A DNA stretch of 64,000 nucleotides from Knufia peltigerae (GCA_030247855.1 JAPDRN010000016.1:186001-250000), one strand, 5' to 3'; positions 18,717-32,648 are shown, counted from the stretch's first letter. Notes: a model not told the origin generated them from the sequence alone. A program made the numbers and translations.

Positions 18717-21038
18717 TTACTTACTTGCATCCCCATGCTTCTCTTCCCAATGCTTGACTGCGTTAAGAGCAGCCGTGATCTTCAACCCTAAGCGTGCCTC
18801 GAGTTCGTATTTCTCCCAGTTCTTGGCCTTCTCCAAATGTGTCTTGCACTGCTGGACCAACACGGCATCACGGGTCAGATCCACCGACGTCGTCGGCTCG
18901 TCGCGACTGACTGTAGGCTCGCTCCCATGTGTAGGCCGGTAACCGGTCCGCTGCATCCAGAGATTGACAGCCATCTCGTGATGTGCCGTCGGAGCAACCC
19001 AGTCGTCCTTGTTCTGACCTTTGAAGTCGAATGTGCTATGATTCAAAACGTGCTGCTGCAGGATTTCCTTGGACTCATCGTGTCGACGAAGGTTCCGCAG
19101 GATGACAGATCGGAGAATGGCGAGGATTGCTTGTTCGTCAACATCTTCACGCTCCCACCGTGGCGAGGATTCTGACCATGAGAGATTGTCGAGCGACTTT
19201 TGCAGCCTCGCCTCGTCCATCTTCTTATACCCTGCCCATAAGAAGATCATCTCATCGAGAGGACTTACTCCTATAGCATCAATAAAGCTGCAATTGAACC
19301 TCGTCGCCCGTTCCTCCCACTTTGCCATTTTGCGGACCACAAAGGCATCAAATGGAAGCTGCCTTCCCATCATTTTCTTTTTACCAACTTTGGTCGGGGC
19401 AGTTCTGAAATACTCCTCCGCAAGTTTTGCATGTTTCTGCGCCTCCTCGTTTGTCAAAGTCTTGTCGTATCGATACATACTCAGATGTGCGGCACCAGCA
19501 ATGTAATAATAGAGTCCCCGTGACCAAGCATTGAGATCGACACAAGCAAGGAAGGATGATGCACAGAGCTCGTATCGGTGAGCATTCATGGAGCTCAGGC
19601 TCTTTTCGAACATGTGCAAAGCTTCAATCTGCTTGAGCTGACTCTTCCCCGAACTTGAAAGGATATCGAGAGCTTTATCAAGCTGTCTGTGTGAAGCTGC
19701 CATTCTGGCTTCTTCAACGAGCCATAAGTTACTCTGAGGGTATCTTTTGCGCATTTCCGCCAGCAAAACCTCCAATCGCTGACCCGGGTAGCCTTCAACA
19801 TCCTCTGGGTCTGCAGGGTCCGAATCGGAGACAATGTCGCAAAAGCCAACCAGTCCGTTATACCATCCAAAAAGAACCAAGCTGGCCATACCACCGTTGA
19901 TGTTTGAAAATTTGCTAGCTTGCCACAACATGTGGATTCCTCGCTCCCGATCACCACGGAAGCCAATGATGTATAGAAGCTTGCTGAATGCCGGTGGGAT
20001 GATTGAGATAAGAAGAGACAGTATGCCCGACATCAGATTTGTGCCAGAATGAATGAACACGTCGAGCGAGTTGGAGAAAGTATCAGAGTCAGCATCTTCT
20101 GTGAGCATCCCAAGTGTTGTCGGAGGTGGAGGCTTCATGACTCCCTCAGCGTGCAACTCGTCGACATGATGGCTCAGGTTCAGTCGATCTATGTTACGGT
20201 CGAGCTCTGCCATGTCCTCCGATGCCTCAGTCACCTCCAGATGACCAGTATAGCCCTCCGTCACGGGATTCTGCTCATGTATCACATCCACTTCGTGAAA
20301 TTCTTCTTCTTCCGGGTCTTCGTCTGACGCTGGGTCGACGATCTCAGCATTTCGCAGACCAGAAGGATTGGCTGGTTGACTAGAAGCAAGCTGGTCCGCA
20401 GGCTTTTTGCCCAGCGTTGCATCTTTCCCGACCAAGTTGGACTGACTGGACTTCGCTGAAGCTGCCGAGGGTAAACTCTCCACCGACTGTGTTCTCGAAT
20501 TTGCCAGACTTTTTACTCCACGTGCTTTCATGTATGCCACTTCCATTTGCACAAGGCTGTCAAGTGTCATATACGCCTTTCTCAATTTGTAAAATCCTCG
20601 TATGGATTCTGTCAGACTCTCGTTCAAAACAGCAACCACAGCAGACATGATCTGTGCCTCTGCCTGGCAAAGTGCGAACTCTGAACCCCTTTCATATATG
20701 TTGGAGTTGAATACCCGAGTATCACGCTGTGCCTTGTGATAACTTGTGGAAGCACTCGACTCGGCTTCTGCAAGAGTCTCGGATGCTTCCTTCATAACTT
20801 CCTGCTCAAACCCCAAAGTAGCCTTCATGAAAGCAAGTGTGCCTTGTGCGAGTCTGTGAAATGACGAGGTTCCTTCTGCAAGGCCCTTCTCCGCCCCGGC
20901 TATATCATCATTCAACACGAGCTCTACAGCTCGGAGCGCGGTTTCCAGGTTCTGTGACTCTTCGAGAGAATCCAGGCTTCGGGTAGATGCAGTGGCTGCA
21001 GACCGGCTGCGATCGAGCCACCTTCCCACGCGATGCAT
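18717..21038 (-). CDS. IML2: Iml2-like inclusion body clearance / TPR protein (DUF3808)
   Basis: An intronless frame of 773 residues. It fits the fungal Iml2 family, related to animal TTC39. The N-terminal alpha-helical block is followed by an acidic low-complexity stretch (about 195-290). A hydrophobic segment (LMSGILSLLISIIPPAFSKLL) precedes the hallmark GFRGDRERGIHMLWQASK. Tetratricopeptide-like helices run to the end (for example AGAAHLSMYRY, FLWAGYKKMDEAR). In yeast the protein sits at mitochondria and lipid droplets and helps clear inclusion bodies. A 159-codon frame ends just upstream of the ATG (21048-21527, same strand) but has no ATG-start support or family match. Confidence 0.88.
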   Translation of the reverse strand: MHRVGRWLDRSRSAATASTRSLDSLEESQNLETALRAVELVLNDDIAGAEKGLAEGTSSFHRLAQGTLAFMKATLGFEQEVMKEASETLAEAESSASTSYHKAQRDTRVFNSNIYERGSEFALCQAEAQIMSAVVAVLNESLTESIRGFYKLRKAYMTLDSLVQMEVAYMKARGVKSLANSRTQSVESLPSAASAKSSQSNLVGKDATLGKKPADQLASSQPANPSGLRNAEIVDPASDEDPEEEEFHEVDVIHEQNPVTEGYTGHLEVTEASEDMAELDRNIDRLNLSHHVDELHAEGVMKPPPPTTLGMLTEDADSDTFSNSLDVFIHSGTNLMSGILSLLISIIPPAFSKLLYIIGFRGDRERGIHMLWQASKFSNINGGMASLVLFGWYNGLVGFCDIVSDSDPADPEDVEGYPGQRLEVLLAEMRKRYPQSNLWLVEEARMAASHRQLDKALDILSSSGKSQLKQIEALHMFEKSLSSMNAHRYELCASSFLACVDLNAWSRGLYYYIAGAAHLSMYRYDKTLTNEEAQKHAKLAEEYFRTAPTKVGKKKMMGRQLPFDAFVVRKMAKWEERATRFNCSFIDAIGVSPLDEMIFLWAGYKKMDEARLQKSLDNLSWSESSPRWEREDVDEQAILAILRSVILRNLRRHDESKEILQQHVLNHSTFDFKGQNKDDWVAPTAHHEMAVNLWMQRTGYRPTHGSEPTVSRDEPTTSVDLTRDAVLVQQCKTHLEKAKNWEKYELEARLGLKITAALNAVKHWEEKHGDASK

Positions 21039-21635
21039 CTCGTCCTCCTAAGATGATCTAAATAGTCTAAATTTTCCAATTTCTGCTGCTGGGGCGTTGA
21101 AATTCTTCCAGGAGAATAAAGTCTTTGGTTTCAAAACGCAAAGTACGTGCGTAATGTTCACAAATCGAGGCACAGCAAAAAGAATACGCAATCGGTAGGT
21201 TCTAATCGAACGAAGGAGCGGAAAGGGAAGAAGAAGAAGAAGGCATAGCTGAGGAATAGGCAGTACAGTATCTTCCCCTCGACAAAGCTGAAATAGCCTC
21301 CTCGCAAGACAGAAATCTAAACGACAAAGAACTTCAGACACCTGTTCGTCATCGAGACATACATGATGACAACTGGATCTTCTAGCGACTTTTCGGTCGA
21401 TGGCGGGACGGAGGACGCCTGGATGTTGCGTGCCTGTCTCGGAGCTTTTGTTTCGCCGTCTTCCGGACCTCTCACAGGTCAATCTGAGTTGGTCCGATAT
21501 TCCAGGATCGATACCGTCGCCCGCCACTTACAGACCATCAAAGCCTCATAACTGCATTGTGTTGACCGTGTGTATCACTTCTAGTCGACAAATTGACCCT
21601 TCATTACCGTTCAACAACCCTTTCAACTCCTGAGT
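21039..21635. promoter_or_regulatory. Divergent promoter region, IML2/SEM1
   Basis: A spacer of about 600 bp between divergent start codons. It has an A/G-rich patch near 21220-21245. No gene is recognised. Confidence 0.5.
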
Positions 21636-22037
21636 ATGTCGTCCTCGGGCCCCGGGAGCGGCGCAGGCATGGGAAAGCTGCAGCCCACGCAGAAGAACGA
21701 AGCAGACCCGGCACAAACATCCAAAACTGCCACGAGCCAACCGCCAGCGATGCTAGAGGAGGACGATGAATTCGAGGACTTTCCTGTTGAAGGCGAGGGC
21801 CTTCCATCTATATACAAACCAACACGGTGAAAACTAACCGTGAGCGCAGATTGGTCACAAGAGGACACAGAAGTACCCGGGGGACAGACACATCTGTGGG
21901 AGGAGAGCTGGGATGACGATGACGAGAATGAAGATTTCAGCAAACAACTAAAGTATCTCTCCCCTTGCAGCGTTCAGGGACTGGACTAACATTTTGTCAG
22001 GGAAGAACTGAAAAAGGTCGAGGCGACGAAGTCATAA
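21636..22037 (+). CDS. SEM1: 26S proteasome lid subunit Sem1/Dss1
   Basis: A small three-exon gene: 21636-21792, 21850-21952 and 22001-22037, giving 98 residues. After a variable Gly/Ser/Gln-rich N-terminus comes the diagnostic acidic-tryptophan core, EEDDEFEDFPVE joined to DWSQED, then LWEESWDDDDENEDF and a final basic helix (LKEELKKVEATKS). Sem1 is a lid component of the proteasome and also serves TREX-2 and BRCA2-type complexes. To keep this core in frame, intron 1 must start with GC (AG|GCGAGG at 21793) and end at CAG 21849, with a CTAAC branch site, so it is a GC-AG intron. Intron 2 is only 48 nt. The gene was not obvious from long open frames. Confidence 0.92.
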
Positions 22038-22275
22038 AAACTGCGAGGCGGCAAGAGCATTTCATTGCATGGCGTTCTGGGTTTTACAAGAGCTAGAAGG
22101 CAATGGTTTCACGTCCATCTATGTGATATCGACACATGTCGAGAAGTGAAGAAAAAATATCATACACACAACGCTACGTCATTTCGCTTTCAACGTAGGT
22201 GTGGTTCGTTTTGTGAGACGCCTTTTCCATGGAGTTCACCCAGGTACACACATGTAATCATGTACTGAGCGCAAT

Positions 22276-23580
22276 CTACTTGCTCGACAAAGCGACTACA
22301 CCAGGGAGAGCTTTGCCTTCCAGAAGCTCCAGACTGGCACCACCACCGGTAGAAACGTGGCTCAATTTGTCTTCGACACCATATTTGGCTGCGACGGTGG
22401 CCGTGTCACCTCCGCCGATGATGACAATCTTCCCACTCTGAGCAGCTGCCACTGCGGCGTCCATGGTCTTCTTGGTGCCATTGGCAAACTTCTCAAACTC
22501 GAACACACCAGGTGGGCCGTTCCAGAGGATTGTCTGAGCGTCATCGATGGCTTGTTTGTATAGCTTAATGCTCTCCTCGCCGCAGTCAAGACCCATCCAG
22601 CCGTCGGGAACGCCATCTGAATCGGTGGCGGTACCGGTTTGGGCGTCCTTGTCAAATTTATCAGCAGTGATGTAGTCCACAGGCAAGATCATCTTGACGT
22701 TGTTCTTCTTTGCCTTTTCCATGAGCTCGGCACATTTTTCGCTACCGGCCTGGTCGAACAAGCTGTTTCCAATCTTGACACCTTCGAGGGTTTTCTTGAA
22801 AGTGAATGCCATGCCGCCACAGACGATCAAGCTATTGACCTTGTCCAGCAGGTTGTCGATCAGCTGAATCTTGTCCGAGACCTTGGCACCACCGAGAATT
22901 GCAAGGAATGGGCGCTTGGGGTTCTCGAGGGCTTGGGCGAAGTAGTCGAGCTCCTTCTTCATCAGGAAGCCAGCAGCCTTTTGAGGTAGGTTGACACCGA
23001 CCATAGAACTGTGGGCACGATGAGCTGTACCGAAGGCGTCGTTGACGTAGATGTCCCCAAGAGCGGTCAAGCCCTTGCGGAACTTCTCGACGTCGGCCTT
23101 GTCAGCTTTGACCTTCTTGCCTTCTGCGTCCTTGCTGCTGCCCTCCTCTTCGGCATGGAACCGGAGGTTTTCGAGCAGAATGACCTGGCCGCCGCTGGCT
23201 TTGTTGACCGTCTCTTCCACCTCTGGTCCGACGCAATCATCGGTGAAGATGACACTCTTTCCTAGCAGCTTTTCAAGTTCTGGTACGACGGGTTTGAGGC
23301 TGTACTTTGGGTTCTTTTTGCCATCAGGACGACCGAGGTGGGACATGAGGACGACAGCTTTAGCGCCATGCTCGATAGCATATTTGATGGTAGGGAGAGC
23401 TCCGACTATTCTCTGGTTGTTTGTAACCTTCTTGTCCGCGTCGAGAGGGACATTGAAGTCGACCTGGAATCATGTTAGATGCGGACTGTAGATTTCCTCA
23501 ACATTGGGCCATACTCGGATCAAGACTCGCTTGCCCTGGAGGTCACAGTCCGTGATGGACAGCTTGTTTGACAAAGACAT
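22276..23580 (-). CDS. PGK1: Phosphoglycerate kinase
   Basis: Exon 1 is 23580-23515 (22 codons) and exon 2 is 23463-22276, with a 51-nt intron (GTATGG donor, CAG acceptor). The 417-residue product matches the family length. The N-terminal substrate domain has [19 protein letters not shown] and [10 protein letters not shown]. The nucleotide domain has [28 protein letters not shown] and [13 protein letters not shown], ending with [19 protein letters not shown]. It catalyses ATP formation from 1,3-bisphosphoglycerate in glycolysis. The very small first exon is typical of fungal PGK genes. Its neighbour SEM1 is convergent (about 240 bp). Confidence 0.98.
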
Positions 23581-24690
23581 CTTTCTCGTGTAATTTCCAA
23601 GGCAGTGTAGATACTAAGAGGTTATGACGACTGGAAAGAATCTCAATTGAGCTCTTGTTTGGAACACAGAAGAAAATAAAATACTCCGTAAACCGCCGGA
23701 GGGGCACAACAATGCGGGCGATCTTGGTGGTGCTTTGGTGGGGGGTTGACAGCTGCTTCTCAGACTGACGTATTTACTGCTGTGTTAGAGGCAGCTCGTT
23801 TCTTGCAAAGGGCCTTTTTGCTTTTGGCTTGCTCTGGCCGAGTTCAACAGAATCAGTCAGGTTCGGGGCTTGTATTCTGCTGTGTTACGCAGGCAGTTCT
23901 TCCGTATTCCGAAGTAGCTGGACGGCACCTAGGAAGCATGAAAAGATCTATCCATCAGCACATTCGATCCCGGGAATGTTACATTCTTTTTATATGAGCA
24001 TCTTCACGAATTTTTCAATGGCATGCAAGTGTGGCATGACCAGAAAAGCCAATTGGTTATGTTTACTGTGATGATAGAATACTTCGAATCGCATGATGTT
24101 GCTCACAATGGCCCAAGGTCTGATCAAGATGGCGTTACTACAGCGGACGATTGACACCGAGATAGTAGTCAGTAGACATCAGGAGAATGCATCTAATCAT
24201 CACAAGTACTAGTTAGCAGTTTGGATAGGCTCACTACAACATCTAGTTAGCTATCTCAAGATATTTACTGGTAACCGATCGTCTGGCCTAGATTACCGAC
24301 CTCGTCGGACTATTGTTTTAAGTGGCGGGAGCATCGGATTCGTTGCTAAAACAATGCGCAGCCGATCTGCGAGGCGCAGCCTCTTTGTTTCTGGGTGTAC
24401 CAGCCTATTCGTAGTCGCCTACCACCTCTTCCTCCTTGCATACTCCGTACTCTTGATCAACCTCAATCATCTTCGACCAAGGTCTTCTCGGAATCGATGA
24501 AGGGAACAGACATATCCCACGACTCTCAGGGCGCCTTCACAGTCTGTACTACCTGATCAAGCGATCCAACCGCCTTCCGCAAGCCGAACTGGAACCTGGC
24601 GTCACCGACATCCACGCCCTGACTATCATTGACCTCATAACCCTTTCTCTCGACTTCCATCCTTTCTGATTCTTTTTCCTCCTCTTCAAC
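23581..24690. other. Divergent upstream region of PGK1 and the Mpv17-family gene
   Basis: This 1.1 kb holds TACTCCGTA at 23682-23690 and TACTCCGTAC at 24441-24450. A short upstream reading frame begins at ATG 24497 ahead of the Mpv17-family gene. No further gene was recognised. Confidence 0.5.
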
Positions 24691-25612
24691 ATGCTTGAAA
24701 TATCGAGAAAAAAATCACTGGCATGGCTGAATAGTCAATACATTTATGGAAGGATTGTGAGTCGCTCCTTCCTCGCAAACTCCGGCTCGTCAATTTTGTT
24801 CTTTGGGTACAGATACTAATCGTTTCTTCTCGCAGCCTTTGCTCCATACAATAATCCTCCTTATTGAATTAGCCATGGCCGCCCGAATGATCGCCAAATT
24901 CAACTCCTACTATGCTCAGAAGCCGGTTCTAACTACGATGATAACGAATGCCGTACGTTGAAGAAGATCAGCTGATGCTATTGACATTCGCTAATAAAGA
25001 TCACAGATCCTTGGTGGCATCGCAGACACAACTGCCCAGGCAATAACAGCATTTCGAACGAGACAGGCCCTCCTACCTACGAGCGATCCGAGAACCTTCA
25101 TTTCCTCTGGCGTTGAATTAGAAGACCTCAATGAAAAGCCTGCAAGATTATCGCCAGAACTATCACCTCGCCATACCGGTCCGCAACCTTTTGACTTTGA
25201 GCGGTTGACAAGATTCATGTCTTATGGCTTCATCATGTCGCCTCTGCAATTCCTGTGGTTTGGACGACTTACAAAATGGTTTCCTATAACACCGAAGAGT
25301 GGGACGGTGCCTGCGCTGAAGCGGATGGCCATGGATCAACTCATCTTTGCTCCCTTCGGTCTGTCCTGCTTCTTCACATTTATGACGGTGGCTGAAGGTG
25401 GAGGAAAGAAGGACATAGCCAGGAAATTTCGTGATGTCTATCTTCCGACTTTGAGAGCAAACTGGATTCTCTGGCCTGTGGTGCAGCTCATCAACTTCCG
25501 GCTGATGCCTTTGCAATTTCAAATTCCTTTCGTGAGTACGATTGGAATTGCTTGGACAGCCTATCTGAGTTTGACAAACTCGAGCGAGGATGAAGCTCTT
25601 CAACAACAATAA
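24691..25612 (+). CDS. Mpv17/PMP22 (Sym1)-family membrane protein
   Basis: Three exons: 24691-24756, 24836-24952 and 25007-25612, giving 262 residues. The family signature is present: YYAQKPVLTTMITNAILGGIADTTAQ at the start, FGRLTKWFPITPKSG, MDQLIFAPFG, and the C-terminal NWILWPVVQLINFRLMPLQFQIPFVSTIGIAWTAYLS with the conserved W-P-x-x-Q-x-x-N-F pattern. Four membrane helices are expected in mitochondrial inner or peroxisomal membrane. The first intron (24757-24835, GTGAGT, CTAAT branch, CAG) keeps frame with an upstream ATG at 24691. The alternative start is ATG 24875, which gives 227 residues and makes the first intron a leader intron. An insertion of about 50 residues after the first conserved block is longer than in Sym1. 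Confidence 0.88.
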
Positions 25613-26428
25613 ATATCAGTGGCGTTGCTTCCGGAGTTTTCTCACTTGAATATTAGCATTGTTAACGCTGGAGGTGCATTCTAGCGATCGCGCGGGCGTC
25701 TCAGGTTGGATCACGTCGATTTATATGATACCACAATATATCTTTATTGGCATGCTTTGTCATTGATTAACACCCTTTCGCTAAAGAATTGATATCTGCC
25801 GTATTGACCTGATGTTCTGATGCTGATTAACCATAGTGCTTGTGATCGAGGAATGGCTGGTCAGCATGCATCAACAAGCAGCCTTCCACTTTCTATCGGC
25901 TCTTCGTCTGTGCTGTTACGATATTTACATTATTGTTTTCGGGCCGTGCGTCAAGTACAAGTACAATTATGACAGTAGCGACGCTGTTAGCATCTGGGTG
26001 GGCGAAGAGACGAGCGACTCGTTCTGATGAACGTCCAGGCTTAGATACGGCGAATTCAATAGTTGAATACAAGTCAGGAGGTCGTCGAGTAGTGAACCAC
26101 AATATTACACCATAACATTGTACCTGCATACAGGATATTGGCCTATACTCAAGGTAAATGTAAATACTGCGCACAGTACGAGTACGGAGTTGTACTTTGT
26201 CGCTGATAAGAACCAAGTCACGCCCTTATCGTGTCGTTTTTGCCCCACATCAATATTTTTTTCCCTTCTCAAAGCTCCGATTGCGAGGAGTCACCGTCTG
26301 TCTACCGTCACCGATTGACATATATTATTCTCTCCCAACACTTTAAAAACACCTCTCTGCTACAAAATAGATTTTCAACCCATCTTTTCCATCACCAAAG
26401 AACAGCGCAGCGTATTTCGATCACAATC
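25613..26428. other. Intergenic upstream of argininosuccinate synthase
   Basis: This 0.8 kb lies between the Mpv17-family stop and the synthase start. It includes TACGGAGT at 26183-26190 and a pyrimidine-rich leader near 26240-26420. No gene is seen. Confidence 0.55.
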
Positions 26429-28315
26429 ATGCCTGAGAAACAACGTGTCTGTCTCGCCTACAGCGGCGGTCTCGATACCTCTTGCATCTTGGCCTGGCTC
26501 ATCGAGAAGGGTTTCGAGGTGGTCTGCTTCCTGGCCAACATCGGACAAGAAGAGGACTTTGACGCCGCTCGGGAAAAGGCCCTGAAGATCGGAGCCAAGG
26601 CGTTCTACTGCGTCGATGTCATTGACGAGTTCGTCAAGGAGCTTTGCTTCCCGGCCATCCAGTGCAACGCCAGTTACGAGAACGTCTACCTCCTAGGGAC
26701 CTCCCTGGCCCGACCAGTCATTGCCCGCGCACAGGTCGACGTGGCTCAAAAGGAGGGTTGTCAATGGATCTCCCACGGTTGTACTGGGTAAGTAGTTTCC
26801 TCACCGGGAAATCCCTACCGTTATGTTTCCAGCGGTGAGGACTTTGGCAGGGTCATTGTTTACAATGCTAACATCTCTCAAAGAAAAGGAAATGGTTAGT
26901 CTTACTCTTGGGGCAGCTGAGGCCACCGCACAGTATCTAACGATATCCAGACCAGGTTCGATTCGAACTGGCCTTTTACGCCCTTCAGGTGAGCAACCAA
27001 AACCGAGAAACCAATGCGTGTCGACGAGGGATGCGAGTCAACCGGCTTCGGCAAACGCTTTTGAGTTCCAACACATCTTTTTGTCTAGATACTGACAAGG
27101 AGATACACAGCCAAAAATCCAAGTCATTGCCCCATGGCGAATTCCCGAGTTCTACGAGCGTTTCAAGGTACGTACCCCGACCGTCAATAACTTTGTGAGA
27201 GATGGATCAGATCCCCTAAATATTCTTCTTCTAGGGCCGCAACGATCTCCTCGAGTACGCAGCCCAACAGGGCATCCCCGTCAGCCAGTCCAAGTCCAAG
27301 CCGTGGTCCATGGACGAGAACCTGGCCCACTGCTCCTACGAGGCCGGCATCCTCGAGGACCCGGACACCGCCCCTCCCCAGGACCTCTGGAAGTTGACGG
27401 CCGACCCCATCACCCAGGCCCCCAACGAGCCCGAGGACGTGGTCATCGAGTTCGAAAAGGGCCTGCCCGTGTCCCTGAACAGCCCTTCCACCGGCAAGAA
27501 GACCAAACCTACGGAGCTCTTCCTCGCCGCGAACGCCCTGGCCCGCAAACACGGCGTCGGTCGGATCGACATTGTCGAGAACCGTTTCATCGGTCTCAAA
27601 TCTCGAGGTTGTTACGAAACACCGTGAGTATTTAAATGCCCTTTCCACCGCCTTACATTATCTGACAACGAGGTTTTTTTTTTCACAAAAAAACAGAGGT
27701 CTCACGATCCTTCGTAACGCTCACATCGATCTTGAAGGACTCACCCTCGATCGTGAAGTTCGTGCTCTCCGTGATCAATTCGTGACCATTGGTTGGTCTC
27801 GTGTCCGTAAGTTCTTTTTTTGACCCTTTTTTCCCCTGGGTCACTCATCACACCATGGTAGTTTTGGACTATTGGGCTAACAACAATCTCCTCCGCAGTC
27901 TACAACGGCCTGTACTTTTCCCCCGAACGTGAATTCCTCGAAGCTTCCATCAAGGAATCACAAAAGAGCGTCAACGGCCAGGTCCGCATGAAGCTCTACA
28001 AGGGCAACTGTATCATCGTTGGCCGCAGCAGTGAGACCGAAAAGTTGTACGATGCAAGGTACGTTTGACGCACAAGTCCCCGCCGTCCTTTTTACCTTGC
28101 GACGGAGTACCGGCATTTGTACTTTTGTTCTCCGTTGACGTCTTTCCGATCATTCGATCCGTCACTGACCCATGAAACGTGATGATTACAGTGAATCGTC
28201 CATGGACGAGATCGGCGACTTTGAACCATCCGAGACCGGTGGGTTCATCAAGGTCCAAGCCATCCGACTGAAAAAGTACGGACAGATGAAGGCCGAAAAG
28301 GGTGAGAGGTTGTAA
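26429..28315 (+). CDS. ARG1: Argininosuccinate synthase
   Basis: Eight exons: 26429-26787, 26884-26894, 26951-26988, 27111-27167, 27235-27623, 27697-27806, 27899-28058 and 28192-28315, giving 415 residues, the family norm. The N-terminal ATP-pyrophosphatase loop AYSGGLDTS is present, then ANIGQEEDF and [18 protein letters not shown]. The latter only appears after splicing in an 11-nt micro-exon (26884-26894). Other conserved blocks are [38 protein letters not shown] and [13 protein letters not shown]. It joins citrulline and aspartate in the cytosol in arginine synthesis. Junction phases are consistent throughout. Intron 7 carries one ACGGAGTAC motif. The gene converges on CUS2. Confidence 0.97.
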
Positions 28316-28616
28316 AACAGAAACACGACGATTCGGACCCCAACCAAAAAAAGAGTCGACACCTAGACAGCCATACACGATGTCTGGCGCCGAGAACAGT
28401 CTCCTTTTATGTTGGTGTTTTGGGGGTGGGCGGCGCCTAGTAGAGGACGGCAAATCTTGAGATTCCACAGGCATCCAAAAAGAAAAAGCAAACCCGGGTG
28501 GTCGTTGTCTTTGAGGCAAGATATTCTTACGATAGGTAGTCTGGCTATCGGAGATGGATAAAAAAGGAGATCCGAGGCCACAAAAAATACAATATTGTAC
28601 ATTAACATTATCTTCG

Positions 28617-30145
28617 TCAACCTTCTTGTTCCAACCACGAGCCAAATTTATCGAGTCGTCCACCCTCCTGATCCTCTTCGTCGTCATCTTCGACGGCCCT
28701 ATCGCTCGACTTTTTAAACTTCTCGTTACCAGTAGAGACAAAGGCCTCGAGTTGCCGTTCGTCGAACCAGCGGCCGTTCATGAGCTATGAGAGGTTTAGA
28801 AAAGGTCTCGAGAATCAAGCACAAAAAGTGTCACGACTTACTCGAACACAAGCTGCCGCGGCTTCAGCATTGGAGAATCGTACACTGGCTATCCCGGCGG
28901 GCTCTTTGTCGAAAAGCACCACATTAGTGACCTCGCCAAGTTTGGAGCATTCTTCACGAATGTCTTCTTTGATTTCCAGCATGGCAGCTGGGTCCTCCTA
29001 TATGCCACACACGTGTTAGATGATCTCCCAAGGACGCGCTGGCTTTGGATGCTCTCTACCTCTAACTCTTCCAAAGTGAACATGTGTTTCAAGATCACAA
29101 CCTTGTCCCATCTGGAGCTGGTGTCCGGGATTGCTTGAGGATCGTCATCGTCCCAGTCGGTCAGTTTCCTGGACTCAGTGTGTCAGCGGCACACCGTGAC
29201 TGTCTTTTTGTGGCAGGACATCTCACCCCATCATCTTCTGAGTTCTCTTGATGATCTTCTTTTGGTCCTTTTTGCTGGTCTTTGCCGGCGCCTCTTGCTG
29301 ACTCTTGTACGAAAAGTCGGCGGCCTGGACTCTCATCTTCCCCGCAGGCCCTTCGGAACCCAGGCGGAAGTCGGAGTCGTCCAGCATCTGGATGGCCAGG
29401 TCTACCGACTCGTGTCTGAAGTACACCACGAGTGCATCGCCCTTGAATTGTCCCTTGTCGTCCTCGTACATCTTGATCCGCGGCTTCCCTGAATCTATCT
29501 CTTCCGCGATGACGCCACATTTTGAGAACACGTGCTGGATCTCTTCTTGATCCGCGTCGAGGGGTATCGAAGTGACATAGACGGCGGTATTGACTCGGGG
29601 TCTCTTCGATTTCTGACCTGCCTGCGAGCCGATTTTTGTCAGTTTTCCATACTTTCTGGCACACGAGGGAGCTGCAAAAGAACTCACTTCGCCATCATTC
29701 GGTTGTTTTCGTTTCTTCTTTTGCGTCGCCGCAGCGTCAGCATTCTCGTCGACACCTTCAACCTTGTAAATTTCGCCTTGCTGTTCCAAAAGCGACTGAT
29801 CCAGCTACAACGGAAGAAACGAACGTCCCAAGCACGTTAGAATGAGTTCCTCAACTCCGAAGAGCACACATGTTGTATAGGTAAGAAGAAGAGAGAAAAA
29901 AAGTGGTTTCCTCGGCGCAGAAAAGGGTCCTTGGAAAACTTCATGGCTGTGTGTGTTTATGTGCCTACCACAGGTATCCATCTTTTTAGAGCACTGTCCC
30001 ATTCGAACTCGCTGCCCTCGTCGGTCTCCAGGATGAACTTGTTGTCGAGTCGGGAAAAAGACACCCGTGGGTCAGCGTCGAAGGACGAAGGTGAACGTGG
30101 GAAGCCAGTTTGCAATCCCTCATCGGATCGTTCATCAGCCGCCAT
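28617..30145 (-). CDS. CUS2: U2 snRNP-associated splicing factor Cus2/Tat-SF1 (two RRMs)
   Basis: Six exons: 30145-29969, 29804-29688, 29621-29227, 29168-29060, 28997-28842 and 28784-28617, with introns of 164, 66, 58, 62 and 57 nt, giving 373 residues. The N-terminus has the family block RVSFSRLDNKFILETDEGSEFEWD followed by LKRWIPV. The first RRM is AVYVTSIPLDADQEEIQHVFSKCG with GDALVVYF. The second, UHM-like RRM includes IREECSKLGEVTNVVLF and GIASVRFSNAEAAAACV, then MNGRWFDERQLEA. The protein ends RLDKFGSWLEQEG, the usual C-terminal mark of this family. Cus2 promotes U2 folding and binds SF3b in prespliceosome formation. An upstream in-frame ATG at 30259 would add a hydrophobic leader, unlikely for a nuclear protein. 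Confidence 0.93.
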
Positions 30146-30378
30146 GTTTGACACGAGTGCTGCTCCTCGTGGGTCGTTGTAAAACAAGAAGGACACTTTC
30201 GAAAACGCATATGATGCAACAATGATCGCAACAGAGGCAAAATCTAACAAACTTGCCAAGGGAATTATTCAGCCTCGTCAGGTCAAGCATCAGCCTTGTT
30301 GAGCATTTTACTCAGGCGTTACTTTCTCAAATTTATGCATTTCTATGCTTTTGTTTATTTGATGCAAACTACCTTATC

Positions 30379-32648
<2,270 letters not shown>

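Noticed and set aside
21048..21527. 159-codon minus-strand frame ending just upstream of IML2
   Set aside because: It lies in the divergent promoter, resembles no protein, and frames on the other strand overlap it; an upstream reading frame effect cannot be excluded but is unsupported.
26951..26975. A ggttcgattcgaac sequence reminiscent of a tRNA B box
   Set aside because: It is coding sequence of argininosuccinate synthase exon 3, and no tRNA stems or A box flank it.
30146..30259. Upstream in-frame ATG extending CUS2 by 38 residues
   Set aside because: The extension is hydrophobic, unlike a nuclear splicing factor, and the family resemblance begins after ATG 30145.
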